Source: Acetobacterium paludosum
Lineage (GTDB): Bacteria; Bacillota; Clostridia; Eubacteriales; Eubacteriaceae
Assembly: GCF_008086595.1 (NCBI RefSeq)
Contig: NZ_RXYA01000004.1
Coordinates: 62,001 to 126,000, forward strand
Reading direction: 5' to 3'
DNA length: 64,000 nucleotides
This document shows positions 36,711-43,386 of this stretch, piece by piece (position 1 is the first letter of the stretch; every line of letters begins with the position of its first letter). The notes under the pieces are model-generated. The model made no database searches. It was not told the DNA's origin and saw only the letters and a list, made by a program, of their open reading frames with translations. The position numbers and the translations under genes were made by a program.

Positions 36711-36786
36711 GGGGGTGTGGCGAAGTTGGGATCGCGTCTGACTGGCAGTCAGAAGGCCAGGGGTTCGAGTCCCCTCATCTCCACCA
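36711..36786 (+). tRNA. tRNA-Ala(GGC)
   Basis: A complete 76-base cloverleaf. Acceptor GGGGGTG pairs with CATCTCC, with the G3-U70 wobble that identifies alanine tRNAs. The D stem is GCGA/TCGC, the anticodon stem TCTGA/TCAGA with loop CTGGCAG (anticodon GGC at 36744-36746), and the T arm AGGGG-TTCGAGT-CCCCT. CCA is encoded. Its 3' half is the integration target of the neighbouring element, whose left end restores the gene. Confidence 0.95.
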
Positions 36787-36808
36787 ATAAGAATTGCATA
36801 AGAGAGCC
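36741..36808 (+). repeat. attL: Left attachment repeat (68 bp)
   Basis: Starts in the anticodon stem of tRNA-Ala and runs 22 bases past CCA. It is perfectly identical to 53938-54005. Together these bound a 17.2-kb element. Recombination inside a tRNA 3' half is standard for tyrosine integrases, and the integrase gene lies just inside. Confidence 0.93.
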
Positions 36809-36827
36809 GTCGAGGTTCTCTTTTTTT
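36801..36827 (+). terminator. Terminator after tRNA-Ala
   Basis: An 8-bp AGAGAGCC/GGTTCTCT stem (one G-U pair) is followed by TTTTTTT. The same structure recurs after the right attachment repeat (53998-54025). Confidence 0.8.
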
Positions 36828-36866
36828 ATTGTCTTAGTTCTGGAAGAGGTCATAAAACCCCTAGTC

Positions 36867-36888
36867 TGGTGTTTATTTGGTGTTTATT
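36867..36888 (+). promoter_or_regulatory. Left integrase arm-type repeats
   Basis: Two adjacent copies of TGGTGTTTATT. The same pair lies near the right end (53795-53816), as expected for arm binding sites of a tyrosine integrase. The remnant element has a different 11-bp pair at the equivalent place. Confidence 0.65.
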
Positions 36889-36918
36889 TTGAGAAAAATT
36901 AAAGCCCGATAACAAAAG

Positions 36919-38304
36919 TTATTGAGCTTTACGGGATGAAATAACAAGAATATTATCCAGCGCGTCGCTGGCTTTTGCATCAGCTGAGTTAATAACATGA
37001 GCATATATATTCCCAGTAGTAGATAAATTAGAGTGTCCTAATCTGGTTGATACTGTTTTTAGATCCACACCGCTTGCAATTAATATGGATGCGTTGGTGT
37101 GCCGGAGTGAGTGCAGATGTACCGGCTTTAATCCATGTTTATCTGTGAATTTCTTAAGAAAACCACCAATGGTATCCAAACTCATGGGTTCCCCGTTCCA
37201 CCTGGTAAAGATATAATCATGATCAATCCACCGATCCCCTACCTTTATGCGTTCTTCTAATTGCCATACCCTATAGGCCTTAAATAGATCAAAGATGAAA
37301 TCAGGCAGCTTAATACTTCTTTTAGATTTAAAGGTTTTGGGCTCCCCTTCAAACAGTCCCACACCGGGTATATATTTTAATGCCCTCTTCACCGTGATAA
37401 TCTTATCATCAAAATTAATATCCGGCCATTTCAGGCCCCCGATCTCTCCACGCCTTAAACCGCTGAATATCAGAAGGTTTAGAGCCAACTTATATTTTAT
37501 GGGTTCCTCTTCCAGTAGCTCCAGAAACTCCAGGGCTTCCTTATCATCCATATAGGCCGGTTCTTTACGGTCAGACTTTGGAAGCTCTACACGCTTTTCA
37601 ATGGGATTAAAAGGAATAACACCCCATTTGACCGCCGTATTCATGATATTATTCAATAATTTGTGGTAATGCAGCACCGTTTCATTTGACACTTCCCTTT
37701 GTGGGTTGGTTGACAGGAAGAGGGTATCAAAATCTTTTCCAATGGCATCAGCCACCTTACAGGCTATTTCATAGGTTGTATTGCCACCCTTTTTCAAACG
37801 TCTGAGAGCATCATCATTAATACCGGCTTTATCAGATAGATCCTTTTGCTTGATTTTATCCACGGCTTCCAGATATTCGGGTGTAACTTTGAATTTTTCC
37901 CCACCTCTTACACCGGTACTACCTTTGACCTTTGCATAAAAATCCTGAATGTGTTTTGCTGTGATCTTCCCCATTTTGATATTACCCAGATCTTCAATTA
38001 TTTTAATCGATTCATTCTGATAGCCTCTTACAGTCACCGGGGAGAGGTTCTTATTTCCTACATAGTTCTTAAACCAGATCTCGATAAAATCAATAAGCTT
38101 AATATTGCTATCCATTACATAACCCAGATTACATTTTTCTTCAAAGTCCAGGGCGACTTTATCCAACTCTTTTTTTAATTTAGCCGGGCTTAAGTCTTCA
38201 GATGGCTTATAGGTCATTGTATGCCTGATTTGTTTGCCAGCGGTATCATAACCACTATAAGCAGTTATTTTATAAGTATTTCCTCTTTGTTGTATGTTGG
38301 CCAT
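36919..38304 (-). CDS. int: Tyrosine recombinase (integrase) with internal helix-turn-helix
   Basis: A 461-residue integrase of the tandem prophage/ICE type. The C-terminal catalytic domain shows FSGLRRGEIGGLKW (first Arg), [11 protein letters not shown] (His-x-x-Arg), GHSNLSTTG and the nucleophile Tyr434. The core-binding domain (about 65-230) is interrupted by a Cro/XRE-like insert (about 140-200: KDLSDKAGINDDALRRLKKGG, then ICKVADAIGKDFDTLF-like end). Transcribed toward the tRNA, adjacent to attL. An integrase remnant of a second element matches its C-terminus. Confidence 0.93.
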   Translation of the reverse strand: MANIQQRGNTYKITAYSGYDTAGKQIRHTMTYKPSEDLSPAKLKKELDKVALDFEEKCNLGYVMDSNIKLIDFIEIWFKNYVGNKNLSPVTVRGYQNESIKIIEDLGNIKMGKITAKHIQDFYAKVKGSTGVRGGEKFKVTPEYLEAVDKIKQKDLSDKAGINDDALRRLKKGGNTTYEIACKVADAIGKDFDTLFLSTNPQREVSNETVLHYHKLLNNIMNTAVKWGVIPFNPIEKRVELPKSDRKEPAYMDDKEALEFLELLEEEPIKYKLALNLLIFSGLRRGEIGGLKWPDINFDDKIITVKRALKYIPGVGLFEGEPKTFKSKRSIKLPDFIFDLFKAYRVWQLEERIKVGDRWIDHDYIFTRWNGEPMSLDTIGGFLKKFTDKHGLKPVHLHSLRHTNASILIASGVDLKTVSTRLGHSNLSTTGNIYAHVINSADAKASDALDNILVISSRKAQ

Positions 38305-38336
38305 GGGTTATTCCTCCTTTTATTTAGTTATATTCA

Positions 38337-38888
38337 TCAGGATTTATTACATTCTTGAACCTTAAGCAATAAATCAATAAATTCCAGCGCTTTAGCTTTA
38401 TCAGCATCAGTTAATTGATTAAATTTATTGAATAATTCTTTGCTTTCTGGAGTAGAAGGAGTGTTTTCCTTAACCATAGTTGCCAAATCTTTTAACACTT
38501 GCCTTGTTATTGTTGAGCGACCTTCATTTTCAAAAACATGTGCGATCTTAAGCTTTTCAACTTCTGTTGGTTCAGCAATACACTCTTCAATCTGCAAATA
38601 TCGTTCATATAAAATACCGGTCTTTTCTGCAAATGCTCTACTATCTAGCCCTAGACCTTCGCGCTCATTAATCAAAGTGTCGCTATTAAAAGACGACTCC
38701 ATTAAAAAATCATCCACAGTAATTTTAAATACTCCACATAATTTTGCTAAAGTCTCAAAACTTGGTTTTCTATTGTCATTTTCATAATTAGAATAGGTTG
38801 AATAAGGAATACCCATCTTCTTTGCAAACTCTTTTGCATTAAAACCACATTTTTTTCTATATTTCTTTAATGTTTCACCAACGCTCAT
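38337..38888 (-). CDS. CI-like repressor with two helix-turn-helix domains
   Basis: A 183-residue regulator from the ATG at 38888 (GGAGAACTAAA before it). The XRE domain (about 1-60, GETLKKYRKKCGFNAKEFAKKMG) is followed by a second, weaker HTH-like segment (75-125) and a helical tail. It lacks a LexA-type protease domain, so SOS-independent induction is likely. It is divergent from the Cro-like gene across a palindromic operator and is the probable keeper of the integrated state. Confidence 0.85.
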   Translation of the reverse strand: MSVGETLKKYRKKCGFNAKEFAKKMGIPYSTYSNYENDNRKPSFETLAKLCGVFKITVDDFLMESSFNSDTLINEREGLGLDSRAFAEKTGILYERYLQIEECIAEPTEVEKLKIAHVFENEGRSTITRQVLKDLATMVKENTPSTPESKELFNKFNQLTDADKAKALEFIDLLLKVQECNKS

Positions 38889-38904
38889 TTTAGTTCTCCA
38901 TCCG

Positions 38905-39004
38905 TATTCAATTTGAATATAATTATTATAGAACATATTTCAATAATATTCAATAAGAATGTTGACATATTCGCTATGAATGTTATAATATTCATAGCGA
39001 ATAT
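38905..39004. promoter_or_regulatory. Divergent promoter-operator switch
   Basis: Rightward promoter: TTGACA (38962-38967), 16-base spacer, TATAAT (38984-38989). It is overlapped by a perfect 15-bp inverted repeat (38967-38981 and 38990-39004, arm ATATTCGCTATGAAT, 8-base centre). Leftward promoter: TTGAAT (38953-38948), 17 bases, TATAAT (38930-38925), next to a TATTCAA-T-TTGAATA palindrome (38905-38919). Layout as in phage CI/Cro switches. Confidence 0.85.
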
Positions 39005-39020
39005 AGCTAGGAGGCAAATT

Positions 39021-39215
39021 ATGAAAATAAACAAAACCAGATTAGGCTTGGTAATGGGTGAAAAGTCTTTAAATTTTATAGCATTAGCGAAAATATCTAA
39101 CGTTTCAAGGACAACGCTATCTTACATAAACAATGGTAAATCATGCAAACCAGAAATTGCTATTAAGATTGCAAAAGCTCTTGATGTAGAAGTCAAAGAT
39201 CTCATAGAAGATTAG
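39021..39215 (+). CDS. Cro-like helix-turn-helix regulator
   Basis: A 64-residue XRE-family protein (FIALAKISNVSRTTLSYINNG). The start at 39021 is set by AGGAGGCAAATT. Upstream in-frame sequence lies within the operator and is not coding. First gene of the rightward early operon, it presumably competes with the divergent repressor for the palindrome. Confidence 0.88.
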   Translation: MKINKTRLGLVMGEKSLNFIALAKISNVSRTTLSYINNGKSCKPEIAIKIAKALDVEVKDLIED

Positions 39216-39232
39216 AAAGCGAGGAAAAACAA

Positions 39233-39520
39233 ATGAATATCCCACGTATGCGTAGTGTCCCTGAAGCTTCAGCAGAATTAAAAGCCCTGGACGAACACAC
39301 CGGGTTAACTCAATGTGCTATTAGACGGTTGGTATTGGATGGCAAAATTAAGAGTGTCAAAGCAGGTCGCAAACATCTGATTAATTTTGATGATTTACTG
39401 GCCTATTTGCTTGATCCCCTCCCAGATGCAGAACCAGAAGAAGAGGCCCCGGTCACCGTTACCCATATCGGTATTGACCGAATGGAAACCTATAAACGAA
39501 ACATAGGCTTGATCAAATAA
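39233..39520 (+). CDS. Excisionase-like DNA-binding protein
   Basis: A 95-residue protein with an N-terminal helix-turn-helix of the excisionase/HTH_17 type (SAELKALDEHTGLTQCAIRRLVLDGKIKSVKAGRKHLINFDDLLAYL), quoted here only in part by its limits (residues 13-60). An acidic Pro-rich linker follows. It lies 17 bases after the Cro-like gene. Recombination directionality factor or transcription regulator; the first is more likely from position. Confidence 0.65.
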   Translation: MNIPRMRSVPEASAELKALDEHTGLTQCAIRRLVLDGKIKSVKAGRKHLINFDDLLAYLLDPLPDAEPEEEAPVTVTHIGIDRMETYKRNIGLIK

Positions 39521-39569
39521 TTCAGTTTAGATAAATATAACAATTCTAATTGCAAAAGAAGGTGATTAA

Positions 39570-40397
39570 TTGGCTAAGCAAGGGTGGATAAGCTTGCACC
39601 GGAGCATACAAGATAATTGGATATGGAAAGACGAACCATTTGATAAAAGAAGCGCGTGGATTGATATTTTATTGATGGCAAACTTTAAAGAAAATAAATT
39701 CTTGCTAGGGAATGAACTTGTTTTGGTCGAGGCAGGAAGTTTTATAACATCCGAAAAAAAGCTTATGGAAAAGTGGAAGTGGTCAAACACAAAAGTTAGA
39801 AATTTTTTAAGCGTCTTAGAAAAAGATGGAATGATAATAAAAAAAACAGACTCAAAAAAAAGCACTCTAACAGTAGTTAATTACAAGTGTTATCAGGATT
39901 TAGAAAAGTGCAAAAGAAGTGCGCAAGAAGTGGATGAGAAGTGCGCTGAAAGTGCAAAAGAAGTGCGCGAGCATACAAACAATAAAGAGAATAATGAGAA
40001 CCATGTAAATAATGCTAATAATGAGAATAAAAAACAAACGGTTATTTCGTCTGAATCACAAGAAATTATTGAATACCTAAACCAAACTTTAGGAACTAAC
40101 TATAAATCAACCACCAAGGCCACGCAAGACGTAATTAAAGCAAGGCTCAAGGAAAAATATACGGTTGATGATTTTAAGCAGGTTATAGATATTAAATATG
40201 CTGAATGGAGTGGCGACCCGAAAACATCCGTCTGGCTTAGACCATCTACTTTGTTTGGGAATAAGTTCGAGTCGTACTTAAATCAAAAGCCACCGGATAA
40301 ATATAGCAGCCTACCAAAAAACCTGCAAAATGCATTATCAATGTTGCATGACGAAGAAGTAAAAGTAAAAGAGCAAGGAGGTTCGATCTTTGACTAA
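39570..40397 (+). CDS. Phage replisome organiser-like protein
   Basis: A 275-residue protein starting at TTG, set by GAAGGTGATTAA. The N-terminal winged-helix part (about 1-105, GWISLHRSIQDNWIWKDEPF) matches phage replication initiators. An Asn/Glu-rich linker follows. The C-terminal domain (about 165-240, IIEYLNQTLGTNYKSTTKATQ ... VWLRPSTLFG) is the conserved phage replication C-terminal domain. It probably binds the element's origin and recruits the helicase loader encoded next. Overlaps the next gene by 8 bases. Confidence 0.82.
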   Translation: MAKQGWISLHRSIQDNWIWKDEPFDKRSAWIDILLMANFKENKFLLGNELVLVEAGSFITSEKKLMEKWKWSNTKVRNFLSVLEKDGMIIKKTDSKKSTLTVVNYKCYQDLEKCKRSAQEVDEKCAESAKEVREHTNNKENNENHVNNANNENKKQTVISSESQEIIEYLNQTLGTNYKSTTKATQDVIKARLKEKYTVDDFKQVIDIKYAEWSGDPKTSVWLRPSTLFGNKFESYLNQKPPDKYSSLPKNLQNALSMLHDEEVKVKEQGGSIFD

Positions 40398-40692
40398 AGA
40401 AGAAACCACAAAAATACTAACTACCATTGCGGCAGTTTATCAGAATTTCGATGTTAATGAATTAAAAAAAGATGTCTGGTATGAGCTGCTGATAGATATC
40501 GAATACCAGTTTGCGTCAAAAGCCTTAATAAAAACATTACGAGAATCTAAATTTCCGCCCACACCTGCAGATATAATCGAAAGAGCAAAAGTTGAACGTT
40601 TGATTTTCAAAAGTGAAGGGGGCGTCTTAATTGACCATAATCGAAACAACGAGCTTCTTGGAAAAAGTCAAGGGAATTTACCAACGCATTAG
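40390..40692 (+). CDS. Helicase-loader-like phage protein
   Basis: A 100-residue protein with a TTG start after AGGAGGTTCGATC. Features such as KILTTIAAVYQNFD and KFPPTPADIIERA resemble G39P-type helicase loaders of phages. It overlaps both neighbours (8 and 62 bases), giving tight coupling. The family call rests on motif resemblance only. Confidence 0.6.
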   Translation: MTKEETTKILTTIAAVYQNFDVNELKKDVWYELLIDIEYQFASKALIKTLRESKFPPTPADIIERAKVERLIFKSEGGVLIDHNRNNELLGKSQGNLPTH

Positions 40693-41038
40693 CACAAGTG
40701 AAGCAGCTGTTGAAACTTGGCAGGAATTACTGTGTGATATTAGTTATGAAAAGGCATTTAAGGCATATTATCAATATCTTAAAAACAATGAAAACCATGA
40801 CCCAAAGCCAGGTGATATATTAAAGATTGCACGCTCAATTTATGAACCGATACCTGAATTTGAAAGAGTTGAATGCGAAAAGTGTCGGGGCACAGGCATA
40901 ATCACATTGGTTTACAGAGATAAACGTGAAGCTGTTGGAGCCTGTACTTGTGAAAATGGGCTAGCACATCCAGGTCTACCAGTAATTCAACTACCTTCTT
41001 ATAATTTTGATGAGTTTGGGCGAGTAAAATATGATTAA
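40631..41038 (+). CDS. Zinc-finger replication-associated protein
   Basis: A 135-residue protein with a TTG start (GGGGGCGTCTTAA before it), beginning 62 bases inside the preceding gene. The first 80 residues resemble the preceding loader-like protein in size and pattern (LEKVKGIYQRISTSEAAVETWQELL, described here by residues 10-34). A CEKCRGTG...CTCENG zinc-finger-like module follows. Possibly a duplicated loader with an added metal site. Function not established. Confidence 0.6.
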   Translation: MTIIETTSFLEKVKGIYQRISTSEAAVETWQELLCDISYEKAFKAYYQYLKNNENHDPKPGDILKIARSIYEPIPEFERVECEKCRGTGIITLVYRDKREAVGACTCENGLAHPGLPVIQLPSYNFDEFGRVKYD

Positions 41039-41056
41039 TGGAAACAGAGGCAAAGC

Positions 41057-41215
41057 GTGGCTAAAATAATAGATTACCCTATTGAAAATTATGGGGCTTT
41101 GAGTACCAAGATTGAATGACCGGATGACTTTAATGCAAAGTCAAAAGAATTAAGTGATTTTGTAAATACGCCATTAATGCCAGACAAACATATTTTAAAA
41201 TATAGATTGGAGTAA
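41057..41215 (+). pseudogene. Small gene interrupted by an in-frame TGA
   Basis: GTG start at 41057 with a GAGG site before it, a TGA at codon 21 (41117-41119), then open frame to TAA at 41213. The coding pattern looks continuous across the TGA (...STKIE-stop-PDDFNAKSKEL...). A single nonsense change is the simplest explanation. No homologue is recognised. Confidence 0.5.
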
Positions 41216-41217
41216 TC

Positions 41218-41862
41218 ATGTTAAAACTCATTGAAGGAACGAAAAAAGACCGCCCAGTGGTAGATTATGAAATCATCTACCTTAATGGCATGATCAAAGC
41301 CATTAAGGCCAAACAATTGGAGCCGGAAAATAAAGATGCTGCAAAACAGATTGTCTTTTATACCATGAAATATATTTCAGTAGTGGAGCTGAAAGATATG
41401 ACCCGGGAACGGCTGGAGGGCTTGCTACTTTTTAATGAGATGCTTTTAAATACGGTTTGTGAATTAACACCGGCTGATTTAATAACCATCTTCCCTATAA
41501 ATAAAACCTATGATGGCGCAAGATACCAAATGAAAGACTATTTTACCACCATGGAAGCATTACAGGACCACGGGTTAAATAAACCGATCCAGATAAAAGA
41601 AACTGCCTCTTCCCTCTTGTGGGATTATATGAATCATACGGTCATGATGTACCAGGTACATTGTATGAGTGCAATCAGCGAATTACACGCCATAGAGACC
41701 GGCAAGGGATTAATGGAACAGTTCTTTGAAGAACAGGGCGTAAAGGTTGGCACCTTCAGAAAATATGAAAATGACACTGGCCAAAATTTCATGATTGATG
41801 AAGATGGCCGATCTTTTCCGGTGACGAAGAAAACCCCACGGTATATTAAATTAGTGAATTAG
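41218..41862 (+). CDS. Unknown phage-type protein, 214 aa
   Basis: Not recognised. A soluble, mostly helical 214-residue protein without cysteine clusters, signal or membrane segments (start MLKLIEGTKKDRPVVDYEII). It sits in the early operon between the replication genes and a sigma-like regulator, where phages often carry recombination or host-takeover genes. Base composition agrees with the neighbours. Coding is supported by length and clean spacing. Confidence 0.7.
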   Translation: MLKLIEGTKKDRPVVDYEIIYLNGMIKAIKAKQLEPENKDAAKQIVFYTMKYISVVELKDMTRERLEGLLLFNEMLLNTVCELTPADLITIFPINKTYDGARYQMKDYFTTMEALQDHGLNKPIQIKETASSLLWDYMNHTVMMYQVHCMSAISELHAIETGKGLMEQFFEEQGVKVGTFRKYENDTGQNFMIDEDGRSFPVTKKTPRYIKLVN

Positions 41863-41873
41863 AGAGGTATATG

Positions 41874-42251
41874 ATGGGAAATTCAGAATACAGTAACTAT
41901 GTAATTGGGAAAAATGGCGTTGAATATGAGGATTTAGTTGCATTGAATAAAATGCAGGATATGACTGACCGTCTGCTTACAAAGCGTGAATTCAGAATGT
42001 TAACGGCTATATATGATATGGCTACAAAACGAATTATAAAAGAACTTAGAAAAGAATCAAGCACAATATCCAGCCATAACAATATAAAAACAGCATTAGG
42101 GCTTTGCGGATGTAAACATTGTTACGAAAAAGGATCAAAGCAGGCCGAAATACAAGCTACAATGAGCAACAACTTGTTTAAAACAGAAGAACACTTCCTG
42201 ATATGTAGCAAACATGCTGCAGGGTTTGAAAGAGGACAGCATGAAGATTAA
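41874..42251 (+). CDS. Unknown protein with Cys/His cluster
   Basis: A 125-residue protein from the second of two adjacent ATGs (AGAGG six bases before). The C-terminal half contains GLCGCKHCYEKG and a later CSKHAAG, a plausible zinc site. Not recognised. It overlaps the next gene by 11 bases (ATGAAGATTAA), so the two are translationally coupled. Confidence 0.65.
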   Translation: MGNSEYSNYVIGKNGVEYEDLVALNKMQDMTDRLLTKREFRMLTAIYDMATKRIIKELRKESSTISSHNNIKTALGLCGCKHCYEKGSKQAEIQATMSNNLFKTEEHFLICSKHAAGFERGQHED

Positions 42252-42684
42252 AGGCATGTTTGAAAGATATTACGACAATAAAAAAGAGATCATCCTGATC
42301 AGTCATGACATTAAAATGATCGAAGAGGATACCGGGCCATCATTTACAAGAGCGTTAACATTAACCCCAAAGGTTTCGCCTACCAATGGGAGCAGTACCG
42401 AAAATACAGCTATTGAAAATATTGACAGCATAGAGATTAAACGCTTGAAGAGGAAACGAGATCTTTTACAGAACGATGTTGACACCGTAGATCAACTCCT
42501 TGATACACTAAATGGTTGCCAAAATAAAGTGGTTAAAATGAGAATTAAAGATAAAATGTCCTGGACTAAAATAGCAGATGAACTTGATTTGGATATAAGA
42601 ACAGCGACAAAAATATATACCAGCCTGTTTGAGGAGCTGGAGGATCTGCATAAAAGACCAGATCTAAAAGTGCAAAGTGGGTAG
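42241..42684 (+). CDS. Sigma region 4-like regulator (ArpU type)
   Basis: A 147-residue protein with an N-terminal coiled coil and a C-terminal sigma-70 region 4-like helix-turn-helix (KMRIKDKMSWTKIADELDLD ... TKIYTSLFEEL). Such proteins end the early operons of Firmicute phages and activate late genes. The start at 42241 follows GAGGACAGC. The next 212 bases hold no gene, only a TATAGGCCTATA palindrome (42715-42726), and may contain the late promoter. Confidence 0.72.
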   Translation: MKIKGMFERYYDNKKEIILISHDIKMIEEDTGPSFTRALTLTPKVSPTNGSSTENTAIENIDSIEIKRLKRKRDLLQNDVDTVDQLLDTLNGCQNKVVKMRIKDKMSWTKIADELDLDIRTATKIYTSLFEELEDLHKRPDLKVQSG

Positions 42685-42896
42685 CAGACCTCTTCGGGAT
42701 CAAGCCTTTTAATTTATAGGCCTATAAAAAGAAGAGGGGCAAAGTTTAAACCAAGCGAATAAGTAAAATGTATAAATTATGTATAGATTATGTAGGACTT
42801 ATGGGTGTCTGATGTGTGTTATTACCGACATAGTACATGATACAATTAGGGTAGAAAACATACGTGATTCACATAAAAAAATTTAAGGAGATTAAT

Positions 42897-43160
42897 ATGG
42901 CATATGAACAAAAAAAAGATACAATCAATGGCGTAGATTACACATTTCAAAAGGTACCACCTCGGGAGTGGGTAAAAATTAGACAACGGTGTAAAGACAA
43001 GAATGGTCAGGCATTAGAAGAGAAACTGTACGATGAAATTCTTAGTCACATCGTGGTGACACCTAAAATTACGATGGATGATTTCGAGGAAGTAGAGGAT
43101 ATGGAAGCGGTTATGGAAGCCGCTATCACCTTTCAATGCAGAAGAGCCGAAACAGTCTAA
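42897..43160 (+). CDS. Tail assembly chaperone, frame-0 product
   Basis: An 87-residue protein from the ATG at 42897 (AAGGAGATTAAT before it) with an acidic helical end. It lies directly before the tape measure gene. This position, the size and the overlapping +1 frame match gpG/gpGT-type tail chaperones, which bind the tape measure during tail assembly. Confidence 0.72.
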   Translation: MAYEQKKDTINGVDYTFQKVPPREWVKIRQRCKDKNGQALEEKLYDEILSHIVVTPKITMDDFEEVEDMEAVMEAAITFQCRRAETV

Positions 43161-43326
43161 AAGGGAATATAAAAAACAAGCGAAAGAAAATTGGGGTTTC
43201 TGGCGGCTGATAATGGAAGAAAAGATTTCTTTCACAGAGGCTTGCCAGATGGATATGGATGATCTGCTGGAAGCCAATGCAGCGCTTGATTATTACATTG
43301 AGTTATTAAGAGAAATAAATAAATAA
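43096..43326 (+). CDS. Tail assembly chaperone, +1 frameshift extension
   Basis: Open +1 frame with no start codon of its own. It overlaps the end of the frame-0 gene from 43096 and continues 166 bases past its stop. In this frame ITF is continued as NAEEPKQSKREYKKQ and then NWGFWRLIMEEKISF to TAA at 43324. A likely slip is TTT at 43131 followed by C (tRNA-Phe moving from UUU to UUC), giving a fusion of about 142 residues. Such extensions bind the tape measure in known phages. Confidence 0.6.
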   Translation, partial: RIWKRLWKPLSPFNAEEPKQSKREYKKQAKENWGFWRLIMEEKISFTEACQMDMDDLLEANAALDYYIELLREINK

Positions 43327-43386
43327 AAGCAGAAATAACACTTTTAAATGAGTGTTATTTTTTTGCCCAAAAAAGGGGGTTAATAT

